A stretch of 64,000 bases of DNA from Streptomyces sp. H27-H1 (GCF_026627445.1 NZ_JAPNLJ010000002.1:17677-81676), one strand, 5' to 3'. Shown: positions 40,116-49,817, counted from the first letter of the stretch. A program made the numbers and translations. The notes: generated by a model from the letters alone, not told the origin.

Positions 40116-42380
40116 ATGCGACCAGGACCCATTCCACGAAGGACGCCGGGCAACCTTCCCTCGGATCTGAGCGGCTTTGTCGGGCGGGCCGGGGAACTCG
40201 CCGAGCTGGGGCGACTGCTGGACTCCTCGCGGCTGGTCACGGTGACCGGCGCGGGCGGCGTGGGCAAGACCCGCCTGGTCCTGACGGCGGCCAGGGCGGC
40301 CGCAGACGCGGCCGATGCGGCCGCCGGTCCCGCCGATCCGGCGCAGGAACGCTACTTCGACGGCGTATGGCTGGCCGAGCTGGCTTCCGTACGGGATCCG
40401 GCGCTGCTCGAACTGACGCTCGCCGAGGCGCTCGGGCTGACCGACCACACCACCCGGCCGACCCGGACGGTCCTCGCCGAGCACCTGGCCGAGCGTCGGC
40501 TGCTGCTGGTTCTGGACGGCTTCGAGCAGCTGGTCGACGAGACGGCCGACCTCGTACGGGACCTCCTGCGCCGCTCCCCCGGCCTGCGCGTGCTCGCGGC
40601 CGGCCGGCGCCCGCTGACCCTCGACGGGGAACTGTCCTGGCCGCTGGCCCCGCTGGATCCGGAGGAGGCCCTGGCCCTGCTGATCGAACGGACCTCGGCG
40701 GCCGACCCGGCCTTCGCTCTGACGGAGGCCAACCGGACGGACCTGGCCGAGCTGTGCGCTCGGCTCGACGGCCTGCCGCTGGCGCTGGAACTGGCGGCGG
40801 GCCGGCTGCGCACCCTGTCACCCGCGCAGGTGCTGTCCCGGCTGGAGGACCGCTTCGCCCTGCTGACGGGCGGCTCGCGCGGCGCGCTGCCCCGCCACCG
40901 GGCGCTGCGCACGGCGATCGGCTGGAGCCACGAGCTGTGCACGGCCGGGGAGCGGCTGCTGTGGGCGCGGCTCTCGGTGTTCGCCGGGCAGTTCGACCTG
41001 GACGCCGCCGAGTACGTGTGCGCGGGGCCGGACCTGCCGGTGGATTCGGTGCTGGACCTGGTCGGGGAGCTGCTGGGGCAGTCCCTGCTCGTCCGGGAGG
41101 AGACGGCTGCCGGGGTCCGCTACCGGATGCTGGAGAGCGTACGGATCTACGGGGCGGGCTGGCTGGAGTCGCTGGGCGACGCCCGGCGGCTGCGCCGCCG
41201 GCACCGGGACTGGTACATGGGCTTGGCGACCTGGTGCGAGCTGGACTGGTTCAGCCCCCGCCAGGAGGAGGTGGCCGCGCTGGTGGAGGCGGAACTGCCG
41301 AATCTGCGGCTCGCGCTGGAGTGCTGCCTGGACGAGCCGGAGGAGACCCACCTGGGCCAGTACCTGGCGGGCACCCTCTGGTTCTACTGGGCGGGATGCG
41401 GCCGGCTCACCGAGGGGCGGCACTGGCTGGACCGGACCCTGGAGGACGGCCTCGGACTCGGCGGGTCGGAGTACGAGAGCTCCCGGCTGAAGGCGCTGTG
41501 GGTGCTCGGGTACGTCGCGGCCCTGCAGGGCGACTCGGTGGCCTCGATGAGCGCGCTGTACGAGTGCCGGGACGGGGCGGCGCGGAGCGAGAACCCGGTC
41601 GCGGGGGCGTACGCCGTGCACCGGATGGGCTGTCTGGCACTGGTCTCCGACGACATGGCCCGGGCCGGGGAGCTGCTGGGCTCGGCGCTGGAGCGCTACC
41701 GGGAGGCCGGGGAGCTCAACAGCAACGTCCTGATGTGCCAGGTCGAGCTGGCGATGGCGCTGGCCTTCCGGGGGGATCTGGCGGGCGCGCTCTCACTGTG
41801 CCGGGAGGTCCGGGACATCTGCGAGGAGCGCGGGGAGCGCTGGACGAAGGCGTACGCCCTGTACGTCCTCGCGTACGCGGAGCTGGACGCCGGGGGCACA
41901 GCCGAGGCACGGCGGCTGCTGGCCGAATGCGTGGCCATCAACCACACGTTCCGCGACCGGGTGGGGCTGGTGCTGGCGGTGGAACTGCTGGCGCTCGTCA
42001 CGGTGGCCGAGGGTCATCCGGCCGAGGCGGCGGTGCTCCAGGGCGCGGCGGAGCCCCTGTGGGACGGGGTGGGGATGCGGCTGTTCGGCTCGGGGTACTT
42101 CAACGCCCCGCGGCTGATGTGCCAGGAACGGGCGGGCGAACTGCTTGGCGCCGAGCGGTACGCGTCCTGCGCCCGGCACGGCCGGGCCCTGTCCCTGGAC
42201 GGCCTGGTGGAGCGGGCCCTGCGGGGGCCGGAGCCGGCGCCGGCGGCGGGCCCGCTGCCGAGGCCGCGCGGCGGATCCGACCGGTCGACGGCGCGCCCCG
42301 GGACGAGCACGGCCGCCGGGGCGACCGGGGTGAAAAACAGGAAACCCGCCGGCTCCCCCGAGGGGGAACCGGCGGGCTGA
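40116..42380 (+). CDS. NB-ARC/AfsR-like ATPase with TPR repeats, no DNA-binding domain
   Basis: A 754-residue STAND-type ATPase. It starts LSGFVGRAGELAELGRLLDS, then Walker A VTVTGAGGVGKTRLVL, Walker B RLLLVLDGFEQLVD, and GLPLALELAAGRLRTLSP (the GLPL motif). A winged-helix region with LFAGQFD-like sequence follows, then TPR-like helices from about residue 430. The SARP/BTAD or LuxR DNA-binding module common in such regulators is missing at both ends, so it may act through partner binding, or be an antagonist. The ATG at 40116 fits the domain start; the tail from about residue 700 is low-complexity and its stop lies inside the rpsD terminator. Confidence 0.85.
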   Translation: MRPGPIPRRTPGNLPSDLSGFVGRAGELAELGRLLDSSRLVTVTGAGGVGKTRLVLTAARAAADAADAAAGPADPAQERYFDGVWLAELASVRDPALLELTLAEALGLTDHTTRPTRTVLAEHLAERRLLLVLDGFEQLVDETADLVRDLLRRSPGLRVLAAGRRPLTLDGELSWPLAPLDPEEALALLIERTSAADPAFALTEANRTDLAELCARLDGLPLALELAAGRLRTLSPAQVLSRLEDRFALLTGGSRGALPRHRALRTAIGWSHELCTAGERLLWARLSVFAGQFDLDAAEYVCAGPDLPVDSVLDLVGELLGQSLLVREETAAGVRYRMLESVRIYGAGWLESLGDARRLRRRHRDWYMGLATWCELDWFSPRQEEVAALVEAELPNLRLALECCLDEPEETHLGQYLAGTLWFYWAGCGRLTEGRHWLDRTLEDGLGLGGSEYESSRLKALWVLGYVAALQGDSVASMSALYECRDGAARSENPVAGAYAVHRMGCLALVSDDMARAGELLGSALERYREAGELNSNVLMCQVELAMALAFRGDLAGALSLCREVRDICEERGERWTKAYALYVLAYAELDAGGTAEARRLLAECVAINHTFRDRVGLVLAVELLALVTVAEGHPAEAAVLQGAAEPLWDGVGMRLFGSGYFNAPRLMCQERAGELLGAERYASCARHGRALSLDGLVERALRGPEPAPAAGPLPRPRGGSDRSTARPGTSTAAGATGVKNRKPAGSPEGEPAG
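42345..42376. terminator. terminator after rpsD, overlapping the ATPase 3' end
   Basis: CCCGCCGG (42345-42352) pairs with CCGGCGGG (42369-42376) with a further inner CCCCC/GGGGG pairing. On the minus strand it is followed by a T-rich stretch (tttcctgttttt), so it terminates rpsD; the last codons of the plus-strand ATPase gene are written in it. Confidence 0.85.
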
Positions 42381-42414
42381 CCAGCCTGTGAGGGCTACGG
42401 CCGCTGGTACTGGA

Positions 42415-43026
42415 TCAGCGGGCGTAGTACTCGACGACGAGCTGCTCGTCGCAGATGACCGGGATTTCCTTGCGGTTCGGGTCGCGGTCCAGGCGGAAGG
42501 CCAGGGCCTTCAGGTTGACCTGCAGGTAGCGGACGGTCTCGCCCTCGCCTGCGTAGCCACCCTCACGGGCAACCTGGAACGGAACCTTCTCGCGGCTGCG
42601 CTCGCGCACCGTGATGACGTCGTCCGGACGGACGCGGAACGACGGCTTGTCGACCTTGTCGCCGTTGACCTCGATGTGGCCGTGAACGACCATCTGGCGA
42701 GCCTGGTAAATGGTGCGGGCGATGCCCGAACGCAGGACCAGGGCGTCGAGGCGACGCTCGAGCTCGACGACCAGCGCCTCGCCCGTCTTGCCTTCGGCCT
42801 TCTTGGCGCGGTCGTACGCGCGGGCCATCTGACGCTCAGAGATGTCGTACTGAGCGCGCAGACGCTGCTTCTCCAGCAGACGAACCTTGTAGTCCGAGTT
42901 CTGCTTGCGGCCACGGCCGTGCTCGCCCGGCGGGTAGGGGCGGGCCTCGAAGTACTTGACGGCCTTCGGGGTCAGCGCAATGCCGAGGGCACGCGACTTC
43001 TTGACCTTGGGTCGCTTCTGGTTCAC
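42415..43026 (-). CDS. rpsD: 30S ribosomal protein S4
   Basis: 203 residues, one of the primary 16S rRNA-binding proteins. [40 protein letters not shown] and the S4 RNA-binding domain [40 protein letters not shown] are intact. No N-terminal zinc cysteines, so this is the zinc-free form. GTG start. It stands alone, away from the alpha operon where rpsD lies in many bacteria. Confidence 0.97.
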   Translation of the reverse strand: MNQKRPKVKKSRALGIALTPKAVKYFEARPYPPGEHGRGRKQNSDYKVRLLEKQRLRAQYDISERQMARAYDRAKKAEGKTGEALVVELERRLDALVLRSGIARTIYQARQMVVHGHIEVNGDKVDKPSFRVRPDDVITVRERSREKVPFQVAREGGYAGEGETVRYLQVNLKALAFRLDRDPNRKEIPVICDEQLVVEYYAR

Positions 43027-43048
43027 GTGGAACCTACCTCCATGTAAG

Positions 43049-43067
43049 TTAGGTGAGGCTTACCTTA
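43049..43067. promoter_or_regulatory. iron box (DmdR/IdeR-type operator)
   Basis: TTAGGTGAGGCTTACCTTA matches the 19 bp actinobacterial iron box TTAGGTTAGGCTAACCTAA at 16 positions. It lies 15 bases ahead of the DUF2470 gene start, against its ribosome site, and 23-41 bases ahead of rpsD on the other strand. It predicts repression of the DUF2470 gene when iron is plentiful. Confidence 0.8.
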
Positions 43068-43070
43068 GCG

Positions 43071-43076
43071 AGGAGG
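43071..43076 (+). promoter_or_regulatory. ribosome binding site of the DUF2470 gene
   Basis: AGGAGG, five bases before the ATG at 43082. It begins four bases after the iron box and fixes this start. Confidence 0.75.
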
Positions 43077-43081
43077 ACGTA

Positions 43082-43969
43082 ATGTCTCGACCATCTGGGA
43101 TCCCCCTGCCCAGTGCGCACCGAAGTTCAGATCCAAACGAAACAGGATCTGCTTTCGGCGACGATAAGCAAGGTCAGCCGCGTCCCAGGGAAGGCGTTCG
43201 GCAGCTCACCGGAGCCGAACGCGTACGAACCCTCGTAGAGTCCAACGCCTCAGTATCCCTCACGCTCCCCGGTGCTCTTGACCAGGGGGAGTTCGGGACA
43301 GGGATGCCGGCCGCTAGGACCGTCACACCGGACGGGGACGTGATTCTCCTGGTATCAGGGGAATCCGCGGCTGCCAGGGCAGCCGCTCACGCCCAGGACG
43401 ACGACCTCACCGCCGTGATCGAGATCACGGATGTGGCGCCGGTGTCCGTGGCCCATCGTATCCGAGGCCGCGCCTGGCTCGCCGGGTGGCTCACACCGGT
43501 CCGCGGGGACGCCGACCGCGCGGCCTGTGCGGCGCTGCTGGCCGAGCGGCACCCGGTCGGCGAGCTCCTCGGACTCTGCGAATCACTCGAAGCCCCGCAC
43601 GCCGGACGGCCGGCCTGGATGCTGCTGCGCCTGGAGGTCGGCGAGATCTCGGTGGACGACCTGTGGGGCGCCGAGCACGTGGACCCGGATCTGCTGGCCG
43701 CGGCCGCGCCCGACCCGATGGTGGGGCACGAGACGGAGCTCCTGCAGCACCTGGCCGTGGCGCACGGCGACCGGATGGGTGATCTGCGCGCCCTGCTGGG
43801 CGCCCGGGACGCCGCGGGCCTGACGGCGGTCCCCCTCGCGCTGGACCGCCTCGGCCTGCGGGTGCGCTTCACCCGGGGCGCCACCGCCTTCGATGCCCGC
43901 TTCGACTTCCCGGAGCCGGTGACCGACGTCCGCGGGCTGCGCAAGGCCATGCGCACCCTGTTCGCCTAG
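43082..43969 (+). CDS. DUF2470-domain protein, probably haem/iron related
   Basis: 295 residues. After a polar leader of about 40 residues comes a split-barrel-like region (ERVRTLVESNASVSLTLPGA; HRIRGRAWLAGWLTPVRGD). The C-terminal DUF2470 module runs from about 210 to 290 (LLQHLAVAHGDRMGDLRALL, DRLGLRVRFTRGATAFDARF, FPEPVTDVRGLRKAM). DUF2470 is found with HugZ/HutZ-type haem-degrading or haem-storing proteins, where a His in the helix AHGD can bind haem. The iron box directly in front supports a role in iron or haem use. ATG at 43082 has a perfect AGGAGG. Its stop directly meets the stop of the convergent HNH gene. Confidence 0.8.
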   Translation: MSRPSGIPLPSAHRSSDPNETGSAFGDDKQGQPRPREGVRQLTGAERVRTLVESNASVSLTLPGALDQGEFGTGMPAARTVTPDGDVILLVSGESAAARAAAHAQDDDLTAVIEITDVAPVSVAHRIRGRAWLAGWLTPVRGDADRAACAALLAERHPVGELLGLCESLEAPHAGRPAWMLLRLEVGEISVDDLWGAEHVDPDLLAAAAPDPMVGHETELLQHLAVAHGDRMGDLRALLGARDAAGLTAVPLALDRLGLRVRFTRGATAFDARFDFPEPVTDVRGLRKAMRTLFA

Positions 43970-44677
43970 CTAGGGACAGGTGGCGAGCATCTCCTGGAGC
44001 GCCTGCTTCTCGGGCGGTGTCACGGAGAGCCCGTACTTGGCCTTGATCCCGGTGTAGCGCCGCGCGTACTCGCACCAGTAGGCCTGCTGGGGCGGCTTCC
44101 ACTTGTCGGCGGTCTTGCTGCCCTTGTCGTAGTTGGTCCGCTTGTCCACGGCGAGCAGCACGTCGAGGTCGTTGGCGTACTCCAGCCGGCGCTGCGGGGT
44201 CCAGGCGTACCCGCCCCCGCGCCAGGCGGCGCCGAGGGCGACGACGTGGTCGGTCTGGATCTGGGAGGCGCGGCGGTAGGTGTAGGGGAGCTCTTTCCCC
44301 GTGTACGGGTCCTTCAGCACCCCGGAGAGCACGACGCAGGGATTCCTGTCGCCCTCCCGGAGCTCCCTGAGGTCCCTGCGCAGGACGTCGTCCCTGGTGT
44401 CACAGCCGTTGCGCCCGCCGATGGCATCGGTCTCGTCGGACCAGTACTTGCCGAAGTTCTCGCGCTTGTACGTCTCCCAGTTCTTGCCCCACTCGACCTT
44501 GAGCCTGCCGATCTCGGTCCTGGCGAGGGCCGCGGCGGGCGGGAAACCGGTGCTCGCGAGCGGGACCTGGGCGACGAGTGCGGCCGCGCTGGCGTGGGCC
44601 GGGCCGGCGCCGCCGTGGTGGCACCCGCCGAGCAGCAGCACTGCCGTCACGGCGATCAGCGGAGCGGGACGTCCCAT
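43970..44677 (-). CDS. secreted HNH-type nuclease (DUF1524-like), probable lipoprotein
   Basis: 235 residues. The N-terminus APLIAVTAVLLLGGC ends in a lipobox-like LGGC, so it is probably lipid-anchored outside. The nuclease centre is QTDHVVALGAAWRGGGYAW, with the Asp-His pair, followed by NDLDVLLAVDKRTNYDKGSK as in GmrSD-C/DUF1524 proteins. The N-residues of the domain (NDLDVLL) and the following Lys fit the His-Asn-His fold. Such secreted nucleases are frequent in actinobacteria and may break down DNA for nutrition or attack rivals. No immunity gene is seen. Confidence 0.8.
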   Translation of the reverse strand: MGRPAPLIAVTAVLLLGGCHHGGAGPAHASAAALVAQVPLASTGFPPAAALARTEIGRLKVEWGKNWETYKRENFGKYWSDETDAIGGRNGCDTRDDVLRRDLRELREGDRNPCVVLSGVLKDPYTGKELPYTYRRASQIQTDHVVALGAAWRGGGYAWTPQRRLEYANDLDVLLAVDKRTNYDKGSKTADKWKPPQQAYWCEYARRYTGIKAKYGLSVTPPEKQALQEMLATCP

Positions 44678-44713
44678 GCTCCGGAGCCTAGGCCCCGGCC
44701 CCTGACCGGCGGG

Positions 44714-46066
44714 TCAGGACCCGCCGCGCAGCCGCTCGCGGACCTTCTCCACCACGTCCGCGTACCGCGCCTCGGCGCCGTAGCGGGTCGGTTCGTAGTA
44801 CCGCTTGCCGTGCACCTCGTCCGGCGCGTACTGCTGCGCGGCGATCGCCCCCGGCACGTCGTGCGGGTACACGTACCCCACCGCGTGCCCCAGCTTCGCC
44901 GCGCCCTTGTAGTGCCCGTCCCTCAGGTGGGCCGGGACGGTTCCCGCCAGCCCGGCCCGGACGTCGGCCAGCGCCGCGCCGATCGCCGTCGTCGCGGTGT
45001 TCGACTTCGGTGCCAGCGCCAGCGCGATCGTCACGTGCGAGAGCGTGAGCGAGGCCTCCGGGAAGCCGATCATCGCCACCGCCTGGGCGGCGGCCACCGC
45101 GAGCGGCAGGGCCGTCGGGTCCGCCAGCCCGATGTCCTCGCTCGCCGAGATCATCAGCCGGCGCGCGATGAACCGGGGGTCCTCCCCCGCTTCGATCATG
45201 CGCGCCAGATAGTGCAGCGCCGCGTCCACGTCCGAGCCCCGGATCGACTTGATCAGTGCGCTCGCCACGTCGTAGTGCTGGTCGCCGTCGCGGTCGTACT
45301 TCACCGCGGCCCGGTCGACGGCCTCCTCCACCGTCTGGAGGCTGATCTCCGGCTCGCCCTTGGCGATCGCGGAGCCCGCGCCCGCCTCCAGGGCGGTCAG
45401 CGCGCGCCGCGCGTCTCCGCCGGCGATGCGCAGCAGGTGCGCCTCCGCGTCCTGCGGCAGGGTGACCGCGCCGCCGAGGCCCCGCTCCTCCGTCAGCGCC
45501 CGGTGCATCAGAGCGCTGAGGTCTTCGTCCGTCAGCGGTTCCAGCGTCAGCAGCAGCGAGCGCGACAGCAGCGGGGAGATGATCGAGAAGTACGGGTTCT
45601 CCGTGGTCGCGGCGATCAGCGTGACCCAGCGGTTCTCCACGGCCGGCAGCAGCGAGTCCTGCTGCGCCTTGCTGAAGCGGTGGATCTCGTCGAGGAAGAG
45701 GACGGTGTCCTTGCCGTATCCGCCGGCCGCCCGCTTGGCGCCCTCGATGACGGCCCGTACTTCCTTGACGCCGGCGGTGATCGCGGACAGCTCGACGAAC
45801 CGCTTCTTCGTCGCCTGGCTCACCACGTACGCCAGGGTGGTCTTCCCGATGCCCGGCGGACCCCAGAGGATCACGGAGGAGGCTCCGGCGGGACCGCCCG
45901 CCCCGTCCCCGACGAGCCGGCGCAGCGGGGAGCCCTGCTTCAGCAGGTGCTGCTGACCGACGACCTCGTCCAGGGTGCGCGGGCGCATCCGGACGGCGAG
46001 CGGAGAACTGGAGGGGTCCTTCGCCTGGCGTTCTTCGGCGGCGGCGGTGAAGAGATCTGGTTCCAC
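44714..46066 (-). CDS. rarA: replication-associated recombination ATPase RarA/MgsA
   Basis: A 450-residue AAA+ protein of the clamp-loader/RuvB clade acting at stalled replication forks. [20 protein letters not shown], Walker [19 protein letters not shown], Walker [21 protein letters not shown], sensor 1 [20 protein letters not shown], and the C-terminal tetramerisation part ([20 protein letters not shown]) are intact. GTG start at 46066. 44 bp downstream of the VKOR gene. Confidence 0.95.
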   Translation of the reverse strand: MEPDLFTAAAEERQAKDPSSSPLAVRMRPRTLDEVVGQQHLLKQGSPLRRLVGDGAGGPAGASSVILWGPPGIGKTTLAYVVSQATKKRFVELSAITAGVKEVRAVIEGAKRAAGGYGKDTVLFLDEIHRFSKAQQDSLLPAVENRWVTLIAATTENPYFSIISPLLSRSLLLTLEPLTDEDLSALMHRALTEERGLGGAVTLPQDAEAHLLRIAGGDARRALTALEAGAGSAIAKGEPEISLQTVEEAVDRAAVKYDRDGDQHYDVASALIKSIRGSDVDAALHYLARMIEAGEDPRFIARRLMISASEDIGLADPTALPLAVAAAQAVAMIGFPEASLTLSHVTIALALAPKSNTATTAIGAALADVRAGLAGTVPAHLRDGHYKGAAKLGHAVGYVYPHDVPGAIAAQQYAPDEVHGKRYYEPTRYGAEARYADVVEKVRERLRGGS

Positions 46067-46110
46067 ACAGGAAGCCTATGCGAGGCCACCGACACTCCCG
46101 CCCGGACGGG

Positions 46111-46731
46111 TCAGGAGGTCCAGAAGTCCCACCAGCGGGTCAGGATCAGCATGCCGATGATCCCGATGTGCAGCACCGGGAGCACCCAGGTGAACTCGTC
46201 GGCGAAGGCGCGCAGCCAGCCGGGGGCCGGCAGCATCCGGTTGCGGACGTTGTGCGAGGTGACGTACCAGAACATGACGATGGTGGCGACCCAGGCCAGG
46301 CAGCACCACAGGCACAGGGAGTTGATGTTGTACAGCGACTGGTACATCAGCCAGGTGCAGAAGCCGACGCCGAAGAGCATCCCGGCGTTCAGGGTGAGCC
46401 AGTACCAGCGCGGGAACCGCGCCCGTGCGAGCAGGCTCACGCCGACGCAGACGACGACGGCGTAGGTGACGAGCCCGAGCATCGGGTTGGGGAAGCCGAA
46501 GACGGCGGCCTGCTCGCTCTTCATGATGTTGCCGCAGGAGACGATCGGGTTGAGGCTGCAGCCCGGGGTGAAGTTCGGGTCTTCCAGCAGCTTGAACTTG
46601 TCGATCGTGATGACCCAGGCGGCGAGCAGTCCCGCGGCTCCCGTGATCATCAGCAGCAGGGCGAGCGCCCGGCTGCCGCCGACGGCCGTGCGCGGCTCGG
46701 CGGTGTCCGTATCGGTGCCTCGTGTCGTCAT
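46111..46731 (-). CDS. vitamin K epoxide reductase family protein
   Basis: A 206-residue membrane protein with five predicted membrane helices. VKOR homologues pass electrons from quinone-linked cysteines to a periplasm-type disulfide partner (in mycobacteria, DsbA). The loop pair lies in PGCSLNPIVSCGNIM and the redox CXXC in SLCLWCCLAWV, so all four cysteines are present plus one extra Cys after the CXXC. No DsbA-like thioredoxin is fused or adjacent. It probably reoxidises an extracytoplasmic oxidase encoded elsewhere. Confidence 0.92.
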   Translation of the reverse strand: MTTRGTDTDTAEPRTAVGGSRALALLLMITGAAGLLAAWVITIDKFKLLEDPNFTPGCSLNPIVSCGNIMKSEQAAVFGFPNPMLGLVTYAVVVCVGVSLLARARFPRWYWLTLNAGMLFGVGFCTWLMYQSLYNINSLCLWCCLAWVATIVMFWYVTSHNVRNRMLPAPGWLRAFADEFTWVLPVLHIGIIGMLILTRWWDFWTS

Positions 46732-46824
46732 CCCGCCCGCTCCGCATCTGCAAGGTCAACAAACACCGGCCATTGTGCCGTACCTCCTGCCGTCCACCGT
46801 TCGGCGGTACGGCGGCTGCGGCCG

Positions 46825-48084
46825 TCAGGCCAGGCGGGCCCGGACGGTGGCGACCACGTCGGCCAGGGCCACCGGGGTCTGCTCCCCGGACTGCATGTCC
46901 TTCAGCTGGACCACGCCCTCTTCGAGGTCACGGTCCCCCGCGACCAACGCGAACCGCGCCCCGCTGCGGTTCGCGTCCTTCATCGCGCCCTTGAGTCCCT
47001 TGCCCCCGTACGAGATGTCCGCGGCCACGCCGGCCCGCCGCAACTCGGTCACCAGGCCGAACAGCACCGGCTTCGCCGCGCCGAGTGCCACCGCGAAGAC
47101 GGAGGTCGCGGACGGGATGTCCAGTTCGACGCCCTCCGCTTCGAGCGCCAGCACCGTACGGTCCACGCCCAGCGCCCAGCCCACCGAAGGCAGCGCGGGC
47201 CCGCCGATCATCTCGGAGAGGCCGTCGTAGCGGCCGCCGCCGCCGACCGCCGACTGGGAGCCCAGGCCGTCGTGCACGAACTCGAAGGTGGTGCGGGTGT
47301 AGTAGTCCAGGCCGCGCACGAGCTTCTCGTCGTCCTCGAAGACGACCCCGGCCGCCGTCACCAGAGCCCGCACCTCCTCGTGGTACGCCTTGCAGGCGTC
47401 GCACAGGTAGTCGCGCAGCATCGGGGCGCCGACCAGCTGCTTCTGTACGTCGGTCCGCTTGTCGTCGAGCACGCGCAGCGGGTTGATCTCGGCCCGGCGC
47501 ACGGTCTCCGCGTCCAGGTCGAGCCCGCGCAGGAAGGCCTGGAGCGCCTCCCGGTACACCGGGCGGCACTCCTTGTCTCCGAGCGAGTTCAGCAGGATGC
47601 GGAAGTTGCGCAGGCCCAGCGAGCGGTACGCCTGGTCGGCCAGGATGATCAGCTCGGCGTCCAGCGCCGGGTCCTCGGCGCCGATCGCCTCGGCGCCGAC
47701 CTGGGAGAAGTGGCGGTAGCGGCCGGCCTGGGCCCGCTCGTAGCGGTAGTACGAGCCGGAGTACCAGAGCTTGACGGGCAGGCCGCCGAGCTTGTGCAGG
47801 TTGCCCTGCAGGGCGGCGCGGAGGACGGAGGCGGTCCCCTCGGGGCGCAGGGCCAGCTGGTCGCCGCCCTTGGTCGTGAGGGTGTACATCTCCTTGCTGA
47901 CGATGTCGGTGGACTCGCCGACTCCGCGCGAGAACAGCTCGACGTTCTCGAAGCCGGGGGTCTCCACGTACCCGTAGCCGGAGTTCTTCAGGGGCGCGGA
48001 GATCGCCTCGCGCACCGCCAGGAAGGTGGCCGAGCGGGGGGGCAGCAGGTCGTACGTGCCCTTGGGGGCCTGAAAAGTACTCAC
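46825..48084 (-). CDS. hisS: histidyl-tRNA synthetase
   Basis: About 419 residues, class [22 protein letters not shown], motif 2 [20 protein letters not shown] and [20 protein letters not shown], the HisA-type [16 protein letters not shown], and motif 3 [14 protein letters not shown] are all present, with a C-terminal anticodon domain. A GTG at 48084 (VSTFQAPKG) is chosen by homology. It begins 10 bp after the hydrolase gene, likely the same transcript. Confidence 0.97.
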   Translation of the reverse strand: MSTFQAPKGTYDLLPPRSATFLAVREAISAPLKNSGYGYVETPGFENVELFSRGVGESTDIVSKEMYTLTTKGGDQLALRPEGTASVLRAALQGNLHKLGGLPVKLWYSGSYYRYERAQAGRYRHFSQVGAEAIGAEDPALDAELIILADQAYRSLGLRNFRILLNSLGDKECRPVYREALQAFLRGLDLDAETVRRAEINPLRVLDDKRTDVQKQLVGAPMLRDYLCDACKAYHEEVRALVTAAGVVFEDDEKLVRGLDYYTRTTFEFVHDGLGSQSAVGGGGRYDGLSEMIGGPALPSVGWALGVDRTVLALEAEGVELDIPSATSVFAVALGAAKPVLFGLVTELRRAGVAADISYGGKGLKGAMKDANRSGARFALVAGDRDLEEGVVQLKDMQSGEQTPVALADVVATVRARLA

Positions 48085-48094
48085 TAAACTCTCG

Positions 48095-48805
48095 TCACAT
48101 TCCTCGTCGTGGAGACGTGAAACCGTCTCCCAGGCCGGCGGCCACCTGCCGCAGGTACGGGTTGGTGGCTCGCTCGCGGCCAATGGTCGTGTGCTCGTTG
48201 TGTCCGGGCAGCACCACGGTCGAGTCGTCGAGCGGCAGGCACACGCGGGCCAGCGATTCGAGCATGTCGGCGTGGCTGCCGCCGGGGAAGTCGGTACGCC
48301 CGATGGAGCCTGCGAAGAGCAGGTCGCCCGAGAACAGCAGCGGCGGGATGTCCGCCGCCCCGGGCATCCCGAAGGTCACCGACCCCCTGGTATGGCCGGG
48401 GGCGTGCGCCACGGTGAGCTCCATGCCGGCCAGGGCGAGCTTCGCGCCGTCGGTGAGCTCCTTGACGTCGGAGGGCTCCCCGACCGTGAGCTCGCCCATG
48501 AGCTGCGCTCCGAGGGAGCGGCCCAGGGCCTTCTCCGGGTCGCTCATCATGAAGCGGTCCTCGGGGTGGATCCAGGCCGGTACGTCGTGTGCTCCGCACA
48601 CCGGGACCACCGAGGCCACATGATCGATGTGGCCATGGGTGAGGACGACCGCGACGGGCTTGAGCCGATGCTTCCTCAGCGTCTCCTCGACACCCTGGGT
48701 GGCCTGGTGGCCCGGGTCGATGATGACGCACTCCTCACCGGCGGCGGGGGCGACCACGTAGCAGTTGGTCCCCCAGGCCCCGGCAGGGAATCCGGCAATC
48801 AGCAC
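48095..48805 (-). CDS. metallo-beta-lactamase-fold hydrolase (glyoxalase II-like)
   Basis: 236 residues. The zinc motif is [14 protein letters not shown], with further ligands in [13 protein letters not shown] and [19 protein letters not shown] and the closing [12 protein letters not shown]. This matches the glyoxalase II/persulfide dioxygenase-like branch. The substrate is not fixed by sequence. A GTG at 48805 with TGAGGA upstream is preferred over one four codons earlier. In streptomycetes the pair with hisS is constant. Confidence 0.9.
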   Translation of the reverse strand: MLIAGFPAGAWGTNCYVVAPAAGEECVIIDPGHQATQGVEETLRKHRLKPVAVVLTHGHIDHVASVVPVCGAHDVPAWIHPEDRFMMSDPEKALGRSLGAQLMGELTVGEPSDVKELTDGAKLALAGMELTVAHAPGHTRGSVTFGMPGAADIPPLLFSGDLLFAGSIGRTDFPGGSHADMLESLARVCLPLDDSTVVLPGHNEHTTIGRERATNPYLRQVAAGLGDGFTSPRRGM

Positions 48806-48958
48806 GTTCGTCCTCAATCGTCGTCCGGCGGGAGGCTGCAGATCGGAATGCTGCTGCTCAGAGCGTACCGGCGCCGCTCATTACACAGCGAACCCATATA
48901 CGGTACGGCCTAACCCAGCCCGGACAGTGGTATCAGAGACGCACAAGGAGACGACCCG

Positions 48959-49741
48959 GTGGTCACGAGCGATCAGCGGCGGCGCCAGCTCGCCAGGGAG
49001 AAGTACGAACGCCAGCAGAAGCGGCGCGTCGAAGCACGGCAGAAGTCGCGCAGGCGGCTCGCCGTGATCGGTGCGGCGGTGGCCGTGGTCGTGGCGGCGC
49101 TGGTCGGCCTCGTGGCCGGCGGAGTGTTCGACAAGGACAAGAAGGACGAGGCGGCCGATCCGGCCGCGACCCCTTCGGCCTCGCCCACCCCGCAGCAGTC
49201 CCCCTCCCCGGCGATGGCGATCGACGCGAAGGCGAAGTACACCTTCGACCTGAAGACCAGTGCGGGCGACGTCAAGTTCGAGATGGACGCGGCGAAGACC
49301 CCGCAGACCGTCAACTCGTTCAAGTCGCTCGCCGACAAGAACTTCTTCGACAAGACCAAGTGCCACCGCCTGACGACGAGCGGGATCTTCGTCCTGCAGT
49401 GCGGTGACCCGCAGGGCACCGGCATGGGCGGCCCGGGCTACACCATCGCGGACGAGAACCTCGACTCCCTCGGCAAGGCCAACGAGCAGGGCCAGGTCGT
49501 CTACCCGGCCGGCACGGTGGCGATGGCCAACACCGGCAAGCCCGGCTCGGGCGGCAGCCAGTTCTTCCTGGTCTACAAGGACAGCCCCCTCGCCCCCTCG
49601 TACACCCCCTTCGGCAAGATCGACGCGGCCGGACTGAAGGTGCTCGAAGAGGTGGCCAAGGCCGGTACGGCCGAAGGCGGCCAGGACGGGGCCCCCAAGA
49701 CCCCCGTGACCATCGAGAAGGGCACCGTCACCCAGAACTGA
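48959..49741 (+). CDS. membrane-anchored cyclophilin peptidyl-prolyl isomerase
   Basis: 260 residues. A basic cytoplasmic head (RRRQLAREKYERQQKRRVEA), a membrane helix at about 34-56 (LAVIGAAVAVVVAALVGLVA), a Ser/Pro/Thr linker, then the cyclophilin domain (NSFKSLADKNFFDKTKCHRL; GSGGSQFFLVYKDSPLAPSY). The usual FxxCHR is here KTKCHRLTTSGIFVLQCGDP, with two cysteines. It likely assists folding of exported proteins. GTG start with AAGGAG eight bases upstream. Confidence 0.93.
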   Translation: MVTSDQRRRQLAREKYERQQKRRVEARQKSRRRLAVIGAAVAVVVAALVGLVAGGVFDKDKKDEAADPAATPSASPTPQQSPSPAMAIDAKAKYTFDLKTSAGDVKFEMDAAKTPQTVNSFKSLADKNFFDKTKCHRLTTSGIFVLQCGDPQGTGMGGPGYTIADENLDSLGKANEQGQVVYPAGTVAMANTGKPGSGGSQFFLVYKDSPLAPSYTPFGKIDAAGLKVLEEVAKAGTAEGGQDGAPKTPVTIEKGTVTQN

Positions 49742-49817
49742 CCGGGAGCAGGCGCCCCGGGCCCGGGCCGCATCGACGACGGCGCTCCCGTACGTGGATA
49801 TTCCGTCGTGCTGGATG

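Noticed and set aside
42956..43081. Longer N-terminus for the DUF2470 protein
   Set aside because: The frame runs back through rpsD and the iron box; AGGAGG fixes the ATG at 43082.
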